A stretch of DNA of 9,349 bases. Source: Limnohabitans sp. Its GTDB lineage: Bacteria; Pseudomonadota; Gammaproteobacteria; Burkholderiales; Burkholderiaceae_C. Location of the stretch: contig VEQI01000104.1 of the NCBI GenBank assembly GCA_018883305.1, forward strand, positions 1-9,349. The letters run 5' to 3'. This document shows, one piece after another, positions 1 to 6,189 of the stretch. The notes below the pieces were generated by a model. That model did not search any database and was not told the origin of the DNA. It worked only from the letters and a program-made list of their open reading frames with translations. Position numbers and translations under genes: made by a program. Within the stretch, counting starts at the first letter, position 1, and each line of letters starts with the position of its first letter.

Positions 1-1097
1 ACCCCACACTCGGTTTGCCTTCGAGCTTGCGCGACGAATTTGCGCAGCCCGAGCAGGTGAGTGCGTTGCTGCTGAGCCGTGAAGGGGTGATCGATCCCGC
101 CCAGGTGCAAGCGCGCACGCCCCGAACCTGCACGCCGGCGCAGCGCGTCTGGACGTGCGAGCCCTGGGTGCGACAGTCACTGGCCGTGCAAGAGTTGATG
201 GATCCGCTGACCTGGACCTGCACATCCCCGGCGGGCGAGGTGGCCAGCGAAGTGGTGTTGGGCGTTCGGTCTGCGGCGGGTGTGCGATCGCTGCCAACGG
301 GGACGTCCCTGCAGCCGGCAATATCGGAGTCCGGGACAACGTTTGTGCGTTTGCAGCGGCCTCCCCCAAGTCTTTTCGAGTCAGAGTTGGCGCAGGTCCT
401 GGCTTATGCAGATTTGCGTGCGGAGCGGATGTCTGAAATGCTCACGCAAATCGACGGTCAGTGGGCGCTTTGGGGCAGCATTCTTCCGTTGCGACCCGAT
501 CGAACGCCACACACCTTGGCCTTGTTGACCGTGGCTCTGCAATGGGCCATTGCGGTGGAGTTGCGCTTCAAGTACTGGCTGGGGTGCCCGCGCCCCATGG
601 CGTTGTCCGCGCAAGTGCAGCCCTGTATTACCACGCCGGGTCATGGCAGCTTCCCCATGGGGCACGCCGTTCAGGCCTTTCTGGTGTCGTCGCTGTTGCA
701 AACGCTCAGCGGGCGTCGGTCGCACGACGCCTGGGGTGTGCAACTCACCCGTACGGCGTTTCGGATTTCAGTGAACCGGGTGGTGGCCGGGCTGCATTTC
801 CCCGTGGATCTCGTGGCCGGGATGATCCTGGGCAAAGCCCTGGCGCATTACGTACAACGCGTGGCGCAACCACACGCGACGCACCGCCCCTGGCATCCGG
901 TGGATTTCGAGCCTGCGCGTTATCTGACGCTGGGCCCGCTGGGTGGTTTGCAAGACAGTGAGCGTGTGTGGCGGGCATTTGAGCAATCCACGCAAACCGT
1001 ACCCTGGGATGCCACCGCCACGCAGGCAACGGCGCCGGTGTGGACAACGCTTTGGCAAGCTGCTGCCCAGGAATGGGTGCAAGGCGGTGTCGCATGA
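1..1097 (+). CDS. PAP2 / vanadium haloperoxidase-like protein (5' partial)
   Basis: This is an acid phosphatase / vanadium-dependent haloperoxidase superfamily protein, cut by the left edge. The frame is open from base 3, and the first possible start in view (TTG at 15) has no ribosome binding site, so the true start is probably outside. All three superfamily motifs are present in order: KYWLGCPRP (Lys codon 570, Arg 591) fits KX6RP; FPMGHA (His codon 663) stands where PSGH is expected; NRVVAGLHFPVD (Arg 777, His 795, Asp 807) fits RX5HX3D. In known members these residues bind phosphate or vanadate, and the second and third motif histidines act in catalysis. The Ser of PSGH is Met here. The family includes phosphatases and haloperoxidases, and the sequence alone does not decide between them or show the substrate. 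About 180 residues precede the first motif and resemble nothing I recognise. The gene ends in an ATGA overlap with the next one, so the two are probably co-translated. Confidence 0.8.
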   Translation, partial: PTLGLPSSLRDEFAQPEQVSALLLSREGVIDPAQVQARTPRTCTPAQRVWTCEPWVRQSLAVQELMDPLTWTCTSPAGEVASEVVLGVRSAAGVRSLPTGTSLQPAISESGTTFVRLQRPPPSLFESELAQVLAYADLRAERMSEMLTQIDGQWALWGSILPLRPDRTPHTLALLTVALQWAIAVELRFKYWLGCPRPMALSAQVQPCITTPGHGSFPMGHAVQAFLVSSLLQTLSGRRSHDAWGVQLTRTAFRISVNRVVAGLHFPVDLVAGMILGKALAHYVQRVAQPHATHRPWHPVDFEPARYLTLGPLGGLQDSERVWRAFEQSTQTVPWDATATQATAPVWTTLWQAAAQEWVQGGVA

Positions 1098-3070
1098 CGA
1101 ACGAGCCCACTCACTTCGAGGTACTGCCCGCGCGCACCTTGCCGGAGGATGTGCTGACCCGATCCGAGGTGGATCTGGCGCTGGTGTGGCTGGATGCCAG
1201 TCCGTTTCAGGACTTTGAATGCAGTGACCCGGATGCGGCCAATGCCCAGGACGCGCTTTTGCTGGTCACCTTTGAGCTGCTTCCGGGCCATGACGAAGCG
1301 GCCCTGGATGCGCTGCTGGGGCCCAATGACCTGGTGCATGACACCTGGCGCGGTCAAGGCGGCGTATTTGGAACGGCCCGATTGAGCAAGGCCACCTGTG
1401 CGCGGTGGTTGGAGGCGGCGGGTCGGGACATCGTGGCCCGCTTTGAAGTCGCCCTGGTCTGGCGTGATCAGCGACCAGGGCCTCGTCAGCACAGGGCTTG
1501 GCCGCGGCCCGGTTCCAGCGATGCGGTCATGGGTTCGATGACCAGCCCTGGCTCCGCAGGGGATGTGCCGCCTGCGACCAACGACCTGTGGATCGTGGTG
1601 GATGATGGCTGCCCTTGGGCGCGTTCAGACTTGCTTCTGCCCAGTGGTGGATCGCGTCTGCGTTCGCTTTGGTACCAACGTGCCCACGGCGCCCGCATCG
1701 CGGATGACGAAGCCTTGCCACATCCCTGGGGTGGATTGCAGTGGAGCACCCATGGGCTGGATGCCTGGTTACGGCGCGTGGGTGGCGACCCCACGACGGC
1801 GTATGCCCAATGGGGAGATCCGCTCTTGCAGCGACGGACCTCGCATGGAGCACACGTTCTGGGCTTGCTGTTCGATTCGAGCGGGCAGCCGCTACCGTCT
1901 ACGGCGCCTTCAGCGACCACGTTGTCAGTCAACGCGAACGCTTCGGCCGCTGCTTTAACGCCGCACCGTGACGAACCAACGGGCCCCGACCTGGTGTTTG
2001 TCCAGTTGCCCGAGCATGTGCGCTCCACCGTGTCACGTGCAGCCCTGACCCCATGGGTGCTGGAGGGGCTCGCGCACGGTTTGCGCTTTGCCGAGGATGC
2101 TCAGCGGGTGGTCGCCACCCTCAGCCTGGAGTCTTATGACGGTCCGCACGATGGCAGTTCCCTGTTTGAGGCGGGCGTCCAGGCCTTGATCGAGCACGCG
2201 CGTCTGCAACAACAGGTGCAACTGCGCGTGGTGCTCGCTGCGGGGAATGCGCATCAGCGCCAGGTGGCGGCTGTACTTGACCTGGTCCCAGGGGGGAGCG
2301 GTGAATTTTGCTGGGAGGTGCCTCCTGGCAGTGAGCGGGCCGCCTGGCTGGAATTGTGGTGTCCGGCGCAACAACCTTTGCCGGATATCCAAGTGGCGGC
2401 GCCTGGACTGGCGCCATCGCCACCCCTGGATGCTGGACGACTGTGGACTTGGCCCTCGCGCCAGACAGCCTGCTGTGCGGTCATGATTCCGTCGGCGCCA
2501 CGCACGGGCGGCCGCTTGGTCTGGATTCGGCTGGCACCCACGCAGGTCTTTCAACCCGGCGAGCCCGCAGCCCCTTGTGGGGTCTGGCGCATCCGCTTGC
2601 GATCGGAGCAGCCTTTGCGTGTCCATGCCTATCTGGCCCGTGTGTGGGCCGGTGAGGATGGGCGACCCAGCGGCCGACAAGGTCGCCTGTGGTTGGAGCC
2701 TGCTTCCGCCGGTGATTTGCAGCGTGCACACCCGTCTGCCACGGGAACGATCAGCGGGCTGGCCTGCGGTGGACCCGCAGTGACCGTGGTGGGCGGGACT
2801 TGGGCTGCAGACACGGCAAGCGAGAATCTTGCCGAGGAGGCGCCGGCCGTGCCCTATTCGGGGCAAGGCCCGGCGCGCGCGGGTTGGCGTTCTCAAGCTC
2901 CAGCGGTGGATGCGCTGGCGCCCAGTGAGCACAGCCATGCATGGCGTGGCGTTCGAAGCCGCGGGCACCTGGATGGAAGTGCGCCGCACATGGGGGGCAC
3001 CAGCATGGCGGTGCCGCAGCACGCGCGCCGCCTGTCGGACACCGAATCACAGGAGACCCCGCCCTCGTAG
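1094..3070 (+). CDS. S8 (subtilisin-like) serine peptidase, divergent, large insertion
   Basis: A 658-residue protein with the full subtilase set: IVVDDGCPWA (catalytic Asp170, with DDG in place of D[ST]G), SHGAHVLG (His251), LAAGNA (oxyanion Asn385) and GGTSMAVP (Ser637). YSGQGP before the Ser motif matches the usual YSSRGP strand. Residues 1-150 carry no signal peptide and no domain I can name; the LLLVTFELLP stretch followed by a helix could be an inhibitor-like prodomain, which is a guess. About 250 residues separate Asn from Ser, against 66 in subtilisin BPN', implying a roughly 180-residue inserted domain rich in W, R and P. Only 21 residues follow Ser637, fewer than usual. The ATG at 1094 was preferred over the in-frame ATG at 1040 because it makes an ATGA overlap with the upstream gene and has AAGGCGG at 1081-1087. 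It probably works in the cytoplasm unless exported with its partner. Substrate unknown. Confidence 0.82.
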   Translation: MTNEPTHFEVLPARTLPEDVLTRSEVDLALVWLDASPFQDFECSDPDAANAQDALLLVTFELLPGHDEAALDALLGPNDLVHDTWRGQGGVFGTARLSKATCARWLEAAGRDIVARFEVALVWRDQRPGPRQHRAWPRPGSSDAVMGSMTSPGSAGDVPPATNDLWIVVDDGCPWARSDLLLPSGGSRLRSLWYQRAHGARIADDEALPHPWGGLQWSTHGLDAWLRRVGGDPTTAYAQWGDPLLQRRTSHGAHVLGLLFDSSGQPLPSTAPSATTLSVNANASAAALTPHRDEPTGPDLVFVQLPEHVRSTVSRAALTPWVLEGLAHGLRFAEDAQRVVATLSLESYDGPHDGSSLFEAGVQALIEHARLQQQVQLRVVLAAGNAHQRQVAAVLDLVPGGSGEFCWEVPPGSERAAWLELWCPAQQPLPDIQVAAPGLAPSPPLDAGRLWTWPSRQTACCAVMIPSAPRTGGRLVWIRLAPTQVFQPGEPAAPCGVWRIRLRSEQPLRVHAYLARVWAGEDGRPSGRQGRLWLEPASAGDLQRAHPSATGTISGLACGGPAVTVVGGTWAADTASENLAEEAPAVPYSGQGPARAGWRSQAPAVDALAPSEHSHAWRGVRSRGHLDGSAPHMGGTSMAVPQHARRLSDTESQETPPS

Positions 3071-3073
3071 AAT
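3046..3073 (+). promoter_or_regulatory. candidate sigma-70 promoter of argS
   Basis: A TAGAAT -10 box (3068-3073, 5 of 6 to consensus) lies 16 bp after ATCACA (3046-3051, 4 of 6 to TTGACA). The first three bases of the -10 are the stop codon of the S8 peptidase. Six bases (CCTGGG) separate the -10 from the argS ATG, so the expected transcription start falls at or within a base or two of the start codon. AGGAGA at 3051-3056 is 23 nt from the ATG, too far to serve it. Inference from motif and spacing only. Confidence 0.5.
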
Positions 3074-3079
3074 CCTGGG

Positions 3080-4771
3080 ATGCTTCTCGTCCAACAAGAA
3101 TTGCTCGCCGAGCTGGCCCAGGCCCTCGACAGCCTCAGCCCGGGCGCAGCCGCCCGGGCTGCCTTTGAGTCTCCCAAGGTGGCCGCCCATGGCGACTGGG
3201 CCATCACGGCAGCCATGCCCCTGGCCAAACCTTTGAAGGCCAATCCCCGACAGGTTGCGGAACGCCTGCGGGAGGATTTGCTGGGGCGCCCCGGTTTTCA
3301 GCGCTGGGTGCAGGACCTGGAAATTGCCGGTCCGGGTTTTATCAACCTGCGCTTGCGTGCTGCCGCCAAGCAACAAGTGGTGACCGAAATTCTGCAGGCC
3401 CGACAGGCCTTCGGCAGCAGCCCTGCCCGCAACGAGCGGGTGCTGGTCGAATTTGTGTCCGCCAACCCCACTGGCCCACTGCACGTGGGGCATGGCCGCC
3501 AGGCTGCGTTGGGCGATGCCATGTGCAATTTGTTGCAAACCCAAGGCTGGTCGGTGCATCGGGAGTTTTATTACAACGACGCGGGCGTGCAGATTGCCAC
3601 CCTGGCGCACAGTACCCAGCTACGCGCCAAGGGCCATAAGCCGGGGGACCCCGAGTGGCCGGAGTCGGCCTACAACGGCGACTACATTCAAGACATTGCC
3701 AACGATTTTCTGGCTGGCAAGACGGTCCAGGCGGATGACCGCAGCTTCACCGCCAATGGCGATGTCAACGACATCGACGCCATCCGCCAGTTTGCTGTGG
3801 CCTATTTGCGCCGCGAACAAGACCTGGACCTGCAGGCGTTTGAACTGCGCTTTGACCAGTACTACCTGGAATCCAGCCTTTACACCGATGGGCGGGTGGA
3901 CAGTGCGGTGCAGATGCTGCGTGACAGCGGCTTCACTTACGAACAAGACGGTGCCCTGTGGCTGCGTTCCACCGATTTCGGGGACGACAAGGACCGGGTC
4001 ATGCGCAAGACCGATGGCACCTATACCTACTTTGTGCCCGATGTGGCCTATCACCTGGCCAAGTGGGAGCGCGGCTTTGCCAAGGTGGTGAATATCCAGG
4101 GCACCGACCACCACGGCACCATTGCCAGGGTGCGCGCCGGCTTGCAAGCCGTGTCGCGTCATACCGGCCTGGGCATTCCCGAAGGCTACCCCGACTACGT
4201 GCTGCACACCATGGTGCGCGTGATGCGCGGCGGTCAGGAAGTGAAAATCTCCAAACGCTCGGGCAGCTACGTGACCTTGCGGGATCTGATCGACTGGACC
4301 TCCAAAGACGCCGTTCGCTTTTTCTTGCTCAGCCGCAAGCCCGACACCGAATACGTGTTTGATGTGGACCTGGCGCTGGCGCAGAACAACGACAACCCGG
4401 TCTACTACGTGCAATACGCCCACGCCCGCATCTGCTCCGTCCTGCAGCGTGAAGGCCTGCTGGCGCAGGACGTGGCCTGGGGTGATGTCGACCTGTCGCC
4501 ACTGGACACGGTGCCGGCCCAGTCGCTGATGCTGCAACTGGCCCGATACCCGGCCATGCTGTCGGCAGCGGCGGCGGATTTTGCCCCGCATGATGTCAGC
4601 TTCTACCTGCGTGAACTGGCAGCGGCGTATCACAGCTACTACGATGCCGAACGCATTCTGGTGGATGACCCCGGGGTCAAGCGGGCGCGGTTGGCTTTGG
4701 TGGCTGCCACGGCTCAGGTGTTGCACAATGGACTGGCCGTGTTGGGTGTGTCCGCACCCACCAGCATGTGA
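3080..4771 (+). CDS. argS: arginyl-tRNA synthetase
   Basis: A class I aminoacyl-tRNA synthetase that charges tRNA-Arg with arginine using ATP in the cytoplasm; in this family tRNA is needed for amino acid activation. The protein is 563 residues, close to the 577 of E. coli. In order it has an ArgS N-terminal domain (about 1-100, with the HGDWAITAAMPLAK segment), the catalytic fold with the HIGH-type motif PLHVGHGR (His135, His138), conserved YYNDAG and GTDHHG segments, the KMSKS-type motif VKISKRSG (Lys389, Lys392), and a DALR anticodon-binding domain from about 440 (YVQYAHARICSV). The C-terminus LGVSAPTSM is a typical ArgS ending. The ATG at 3080 fits the family N-terminus and no closer start has a Shine-Dalgarno sequence; an in-frame stop at 3068 excludes extension. 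It lies 9 nt after the peptidase gene and overlaps the SPOR gene by GTGA, so it likely leads an argS-SPOR-dsbA transcript. Confidence 0.98.
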   Translation: MLLVQQELLAELAQALDSLSPGAAARAAFESPKVAAHGDWAITAAMPLAKPLKANPRQVAERLREDLLGRPGFQRWVQDLEIAGPGFINLRLRAAAKQQVVTEILQARQAFGSSPARNERVLVEFVSANPTGPLHVGHGRQAALGDAMCNLLQTQGWSVHREFYYNDAGVQIATLAHSTQLRAKGHKPGDPEWPESAYNGDYIQDIANDFLAGKTVQADDRSFTANGDVNDIDAIRQFAVAYLRREQDLDLQAFELRFDQYYLESSLYTDGRVDSAVQMLRDSGFTYEQDGALWLRSTDFGDDKDRVMRKTDGTYTYFVPDVAYHLAKWERGFAKVVNIQGTDHHGTIARVRAGLQAVSRHTGLGIPEGYPDYVLHTMVRVMRGGQEVKISKRSGSYVTLRDLIDWTSKDAVRFFLLSRKPDTEYVFDVDLALAQNNDNPVYYVQYAHARICSVLQREGLLAQDVAWGDVDLSPLDTVPAQSLMLQLARYPAMLSAAAADFAPHDVSFYLRELAAAYHSYYDAERILVDDPGVKRARLALVAATAQVLHNGLAVLGVSAPTSM

Positions 4772-5394
4772 GCACAAGCCAGATGCCCCCCTTATTCACA
4801 CTCCCTTTCGCAAGTCCGGCACAGCGCCAGCGCGGTGGCACGCTGCTGGGCTTCATCTTTGGCCTCATCGTGGGACTGTCCGTGGCCCTGTCGGTGGCAA
4901 TCTATGTGACCAAAGTGCCCATTCCCTTTCTGAACAAGGGGGTGCACCGCACGCCGGATCAAGACGCCGCCGAAGAAAAAAAGAACAAGGATTGGGACCC
5001 CAACGCACCGCTGTATGGCAAAAACCCGGTCAAGCCACCGGAGAAGCCCGCAGAGGATGCCCCTGCGGTCATTCCCCCGCCCAGTACGCCGCCGCAACCC
5101 ACTGCCGGTGAGGATCCGCTGGGCGACTTGGCACGCAGTCGTGCCGCCACGGCCGACCCTTTCAATTACTTTGTGCAGGCCGGCGCTTTCCGCTCCGCCG
5201 ATGAGGCCGAGTCCCAGCGGGCCAAACTGGCGCTGCAGGGCTTTGATGCCCGCGTGAGCGAGCGCGAGCAATCCGGTCGTACCGTGTTTCGGGTGCGGAT
5301 CGGCCCGCTGGACTCCCGTGAGGAGGCCGAGCGCATTCAGCACAAGCTGGCGTCATCCAAGATCGATGCGGCGCTGGTCCGCGTTCAACGTTGA
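4768..5394 (+). CDS. membrane-anchored SPOR-domain protein (FtsN-like layout)
   Basis: A 208-residue inner-membrane protein: short cytoplasmic N-terminus, one membrane segment at about 24-47 (GFIFGLIVGLSVALSVAIYV), a charged then Pro-rich periplasmic linker (about 60-130, with PPEKP and PPPSTPPQP), and a C-terminal SPOR domain (about 133-206, beginning FNYFVQAGAFRS and ending in ALVRVQR). SPOR domains bind peptidoglycan stripped of stem peptides at division sites, so a role in cell division or envelope maintenance is likely. The layout is that of FtsN, but I see no basis to call it the essential FtsN itself. The GTG at 4768 overlaps the argS stop (GTGA), suggesting translational coupling; ATG at 4783, five codons in, is an alternative, and neither has a clear ribosome binding site. 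The argS-SPOR-dsbA order is, from memory, common in Burkholderiales. Confidence 0.9.
   Translation: MSTSQMPPLFTLPFASPAQRQRGGTLLGFIFGLIVGLSVALSVAIYVTKVPIPFLNKGVHRTPDQDAAEEKKNKDWDPNAPLYGKNPVKPPEKPAEDAPAVIPPPSTPPQPTAGEDPLGDLARSRAATADPFNYFVQAGAFRSADEAESQRAKLALQGFDARVSEREQSGRTVFRVRIGPLDSREEAERIQHKLASSKIDAALVRVQR
4977..4983 (+). other. in-frame A AAA AAG heptamer (possible -1 slippery site)
   Basis: Within the SPOR gene the run of seven A's is phased as A_AAA_AAG over codons 71-72, the same heptamer and phase as the E. coli dnaX programmed frameshift. A -1 shift would give a 114-residue product keeping the membrane segment, losing the SPOR domain, and stopping at 5109-5111. Only a weak TTGG/CCAA hairpin (4992-5003) lies downstream and no Shine-Dalgarno-like stimulator is visible upstream. 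Function is doubtful. Confidence 0.2.
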
Positions 5395-5400
5395 TTGATT

Positions 5401-5407
5401 GAAGAGG
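5401..5407 (+). promoter_or_regulatory. ribosome binding site of dsbA
   Basis: GAAGAGG lies 5 nt before the ATG at 5413 and decides that start over the in-frame TTG at 5395, which abuts the preceding stop codon and has no ribosome binding site of its own. Confidence 0.75.
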
Positions 5408-5412
5408 TTCAC

Positions 5413-6063
5413 ATGTTGCGTCGCCACTTTTCCCAAGCCGTGATGGGGTCTCTGGGGGGCTTGGCCCTTGGCCATGAGTCCGCCTGGGCGCAGTCGCCGG
5501 CGTTCCAGGAAGGCATTGAATACGTCACCCTGGACAAACGCGTGCCCACCGAGGCCAGCAAGGGCAAGATCGAGGTGATCGAGTTCTTCTGGTACAGCTG
5601 TCCGCATTGCAACGCCTTTGAGCCCCGTTTTGCAGAGTGGATCCGCAAGGCGCCCAAGGACATCGAGGTCAAGCGCGTGCCGGTACGGTTCCGTGACGAC
5701 TTTGAGCCGCAACAGCGCATGTACTACCTGCTGGAAGCGCTGGACAAGGTGGACGCGTTGCATGTCAAGCTGTTCCACGCCATCCATGTGGACCGCCAGA
5801 ACCTCTCCAGTGCCCAGGCGCTGGCTCAGTGGGCAGAGAAGCAAGGCATCCCCGCGGCCAAGTTCCAGGAGGTGTACAACGCCTTCGGGGTGGTGTCCAA
5901 GGCGCGTCGGGCCACTCAGTTGCAGGAATCTTTCAAGGTCCAGGGCGTACCGGCGCTGGGTGTGGCGGGGCGTTTTTATACCGACGGCTCGCTGGCAGGG
6001 GGCATGGAGCGTGCACTTCAGGTGGTGGATCACCTGATTGGCGAGGTTCGCAAAGGGCGCTGA
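5413..6063 (+). CDS. dsbA: thiol:disulfide interchange protein DsbA
   Basis: A 216-residue periplasmic thioredoxin-fold oxidase that donates disulfide bonds to exported proteins and is reoxidised by DsbB. The redox motif FFWYSCPHCNAFEP carries Cys63 and Cys66 with the CPHC dipeptide of classical DsbA. The cis-proline loop is QGVPALGV (Val179-Pro180), and the helical insertion lies between them, about residues 85-165. Mature length fits E. coli DsbA (208-residue precursor). The signal peptide is about 27 residues with LRRHFSQA, then VMGSLGGLALG and an AWA-QS cleavage site; the Arg-Arg pair followed by x-Phe resembles a Tat signal. The gene follows the SPOR gene by 18 nt and is preceded by a good ribosome binding site. 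No DsbB, lptC or kdsC is adjacent. Confidence 0.95.
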   Translation: MLRRHFSQAVMGSLGGLALGHESAWAQSPAFQEGIEYVTLDKRVPTEASKGKIEVIEFFWYSCPHCNAFEPRFAEWIRKAPKDIEVKRVPVRFRDDFEPQQRMYYLLEALDKVDALHVKLFHAIHVDRQNLSSAQALAQWAEKQGIPAAKFQEVYNAFGVVSKARRATQLQESFKVQGVPALGVAGRFYTDGSLAGGMERALQVVDHLIGEVRKGR

Positions 6064-6079
6064 AGCCACCCGGCCGCAC

Positions 6080-6093
6080 GTCAGCGCGCTGAC
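6080..6093 (+). repeat. 14-bp perfect palindrome between dsbA and lptA
   Basis: GTCAGCGCGCTGAC is a perfect inverted repeat 16 nt after the dsbA stop. No T-run follows, so it is not a classical intrinsic terminator. It could be an operator or the base of a weak hairpin ending the dsbA message. The half-site GTCAGC recurs in the hairpin at 6261-6279. Confidence 0.5.
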
Positions 6094-6125
6094 CGATGGT
6101 GGTGTTCAGGCAACGCTCTTGCTTG

Positions 6126-6135
6126 ATGCATGCAT
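6126..6135 (+). repeat. 10-bp palindrome in dsbA-lptA gap
   Basis: ATGCATGCAT is a perfect palindrome within the 126-nt gap (6064-6189) that should hold any lptA promoter. GCT (6121-6123) and AGC (6137-6139) flank it almost symmetrically. No confident -35/-10 pair was found in this gap: TTGTCA at 6159-6164 has no well-spaced -10. The palindrome may be chance. Confidence 0.3.
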
Positions 6136-6174
6136 GAGCCGTGCCAGAAAACGGTAAATTGTCACATTGGATGC

Positions 6175-6179
6175 AGAGG
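6175..6179 (+). promoter_or_regulatory. ribosome binding site of lptA
   Basis: AGAGG lies 10 nt before the ATG at 6190. Together with the position of the signal peptide it favours 6190 over the in-frame ATG at 6130, which would place 20 extra residues with no signal-like character ahead of the signal peptide. Confidence 0.55.
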
Positions 6180-6189
6180 CACGCATACA

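Noticed and set aside
1040..1093. N-terminal extension of the S8 protease to the ATG at 1040
   Set aside because: It would overlap the PAP2 gene by 58 nt with a Cys/Arg-rich unlikely leader; the ATGA overlap at 1094 is more natural.
2033..3022. 329-codon minus-strand open frame opposite the S8 protease
   Set aside because: The Arg/Pro-rich translation is without motifs, while the + strand frame holds all subtilase motifs in order.
3620..4777. 385-codon minus-strand open frame opposite argS
   Set aside because: It is a shadow of argS; the Val/His/Gly-rich translation shows no domain, and argS is unambiguous on the other strand.
4773..4782. Ribosome binding site deciding between GTG 4768 and ATG 4783 in the SPOR gene
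   Set aside because: No Shine-Dalgarno-like sequence is visible before either start, so the choice rests on the overlap with argS only.
6080..6093. Intrinsic terminator after dsbA
   Set aside because: The palindrome has no room for a normal loop and no T-run follows.
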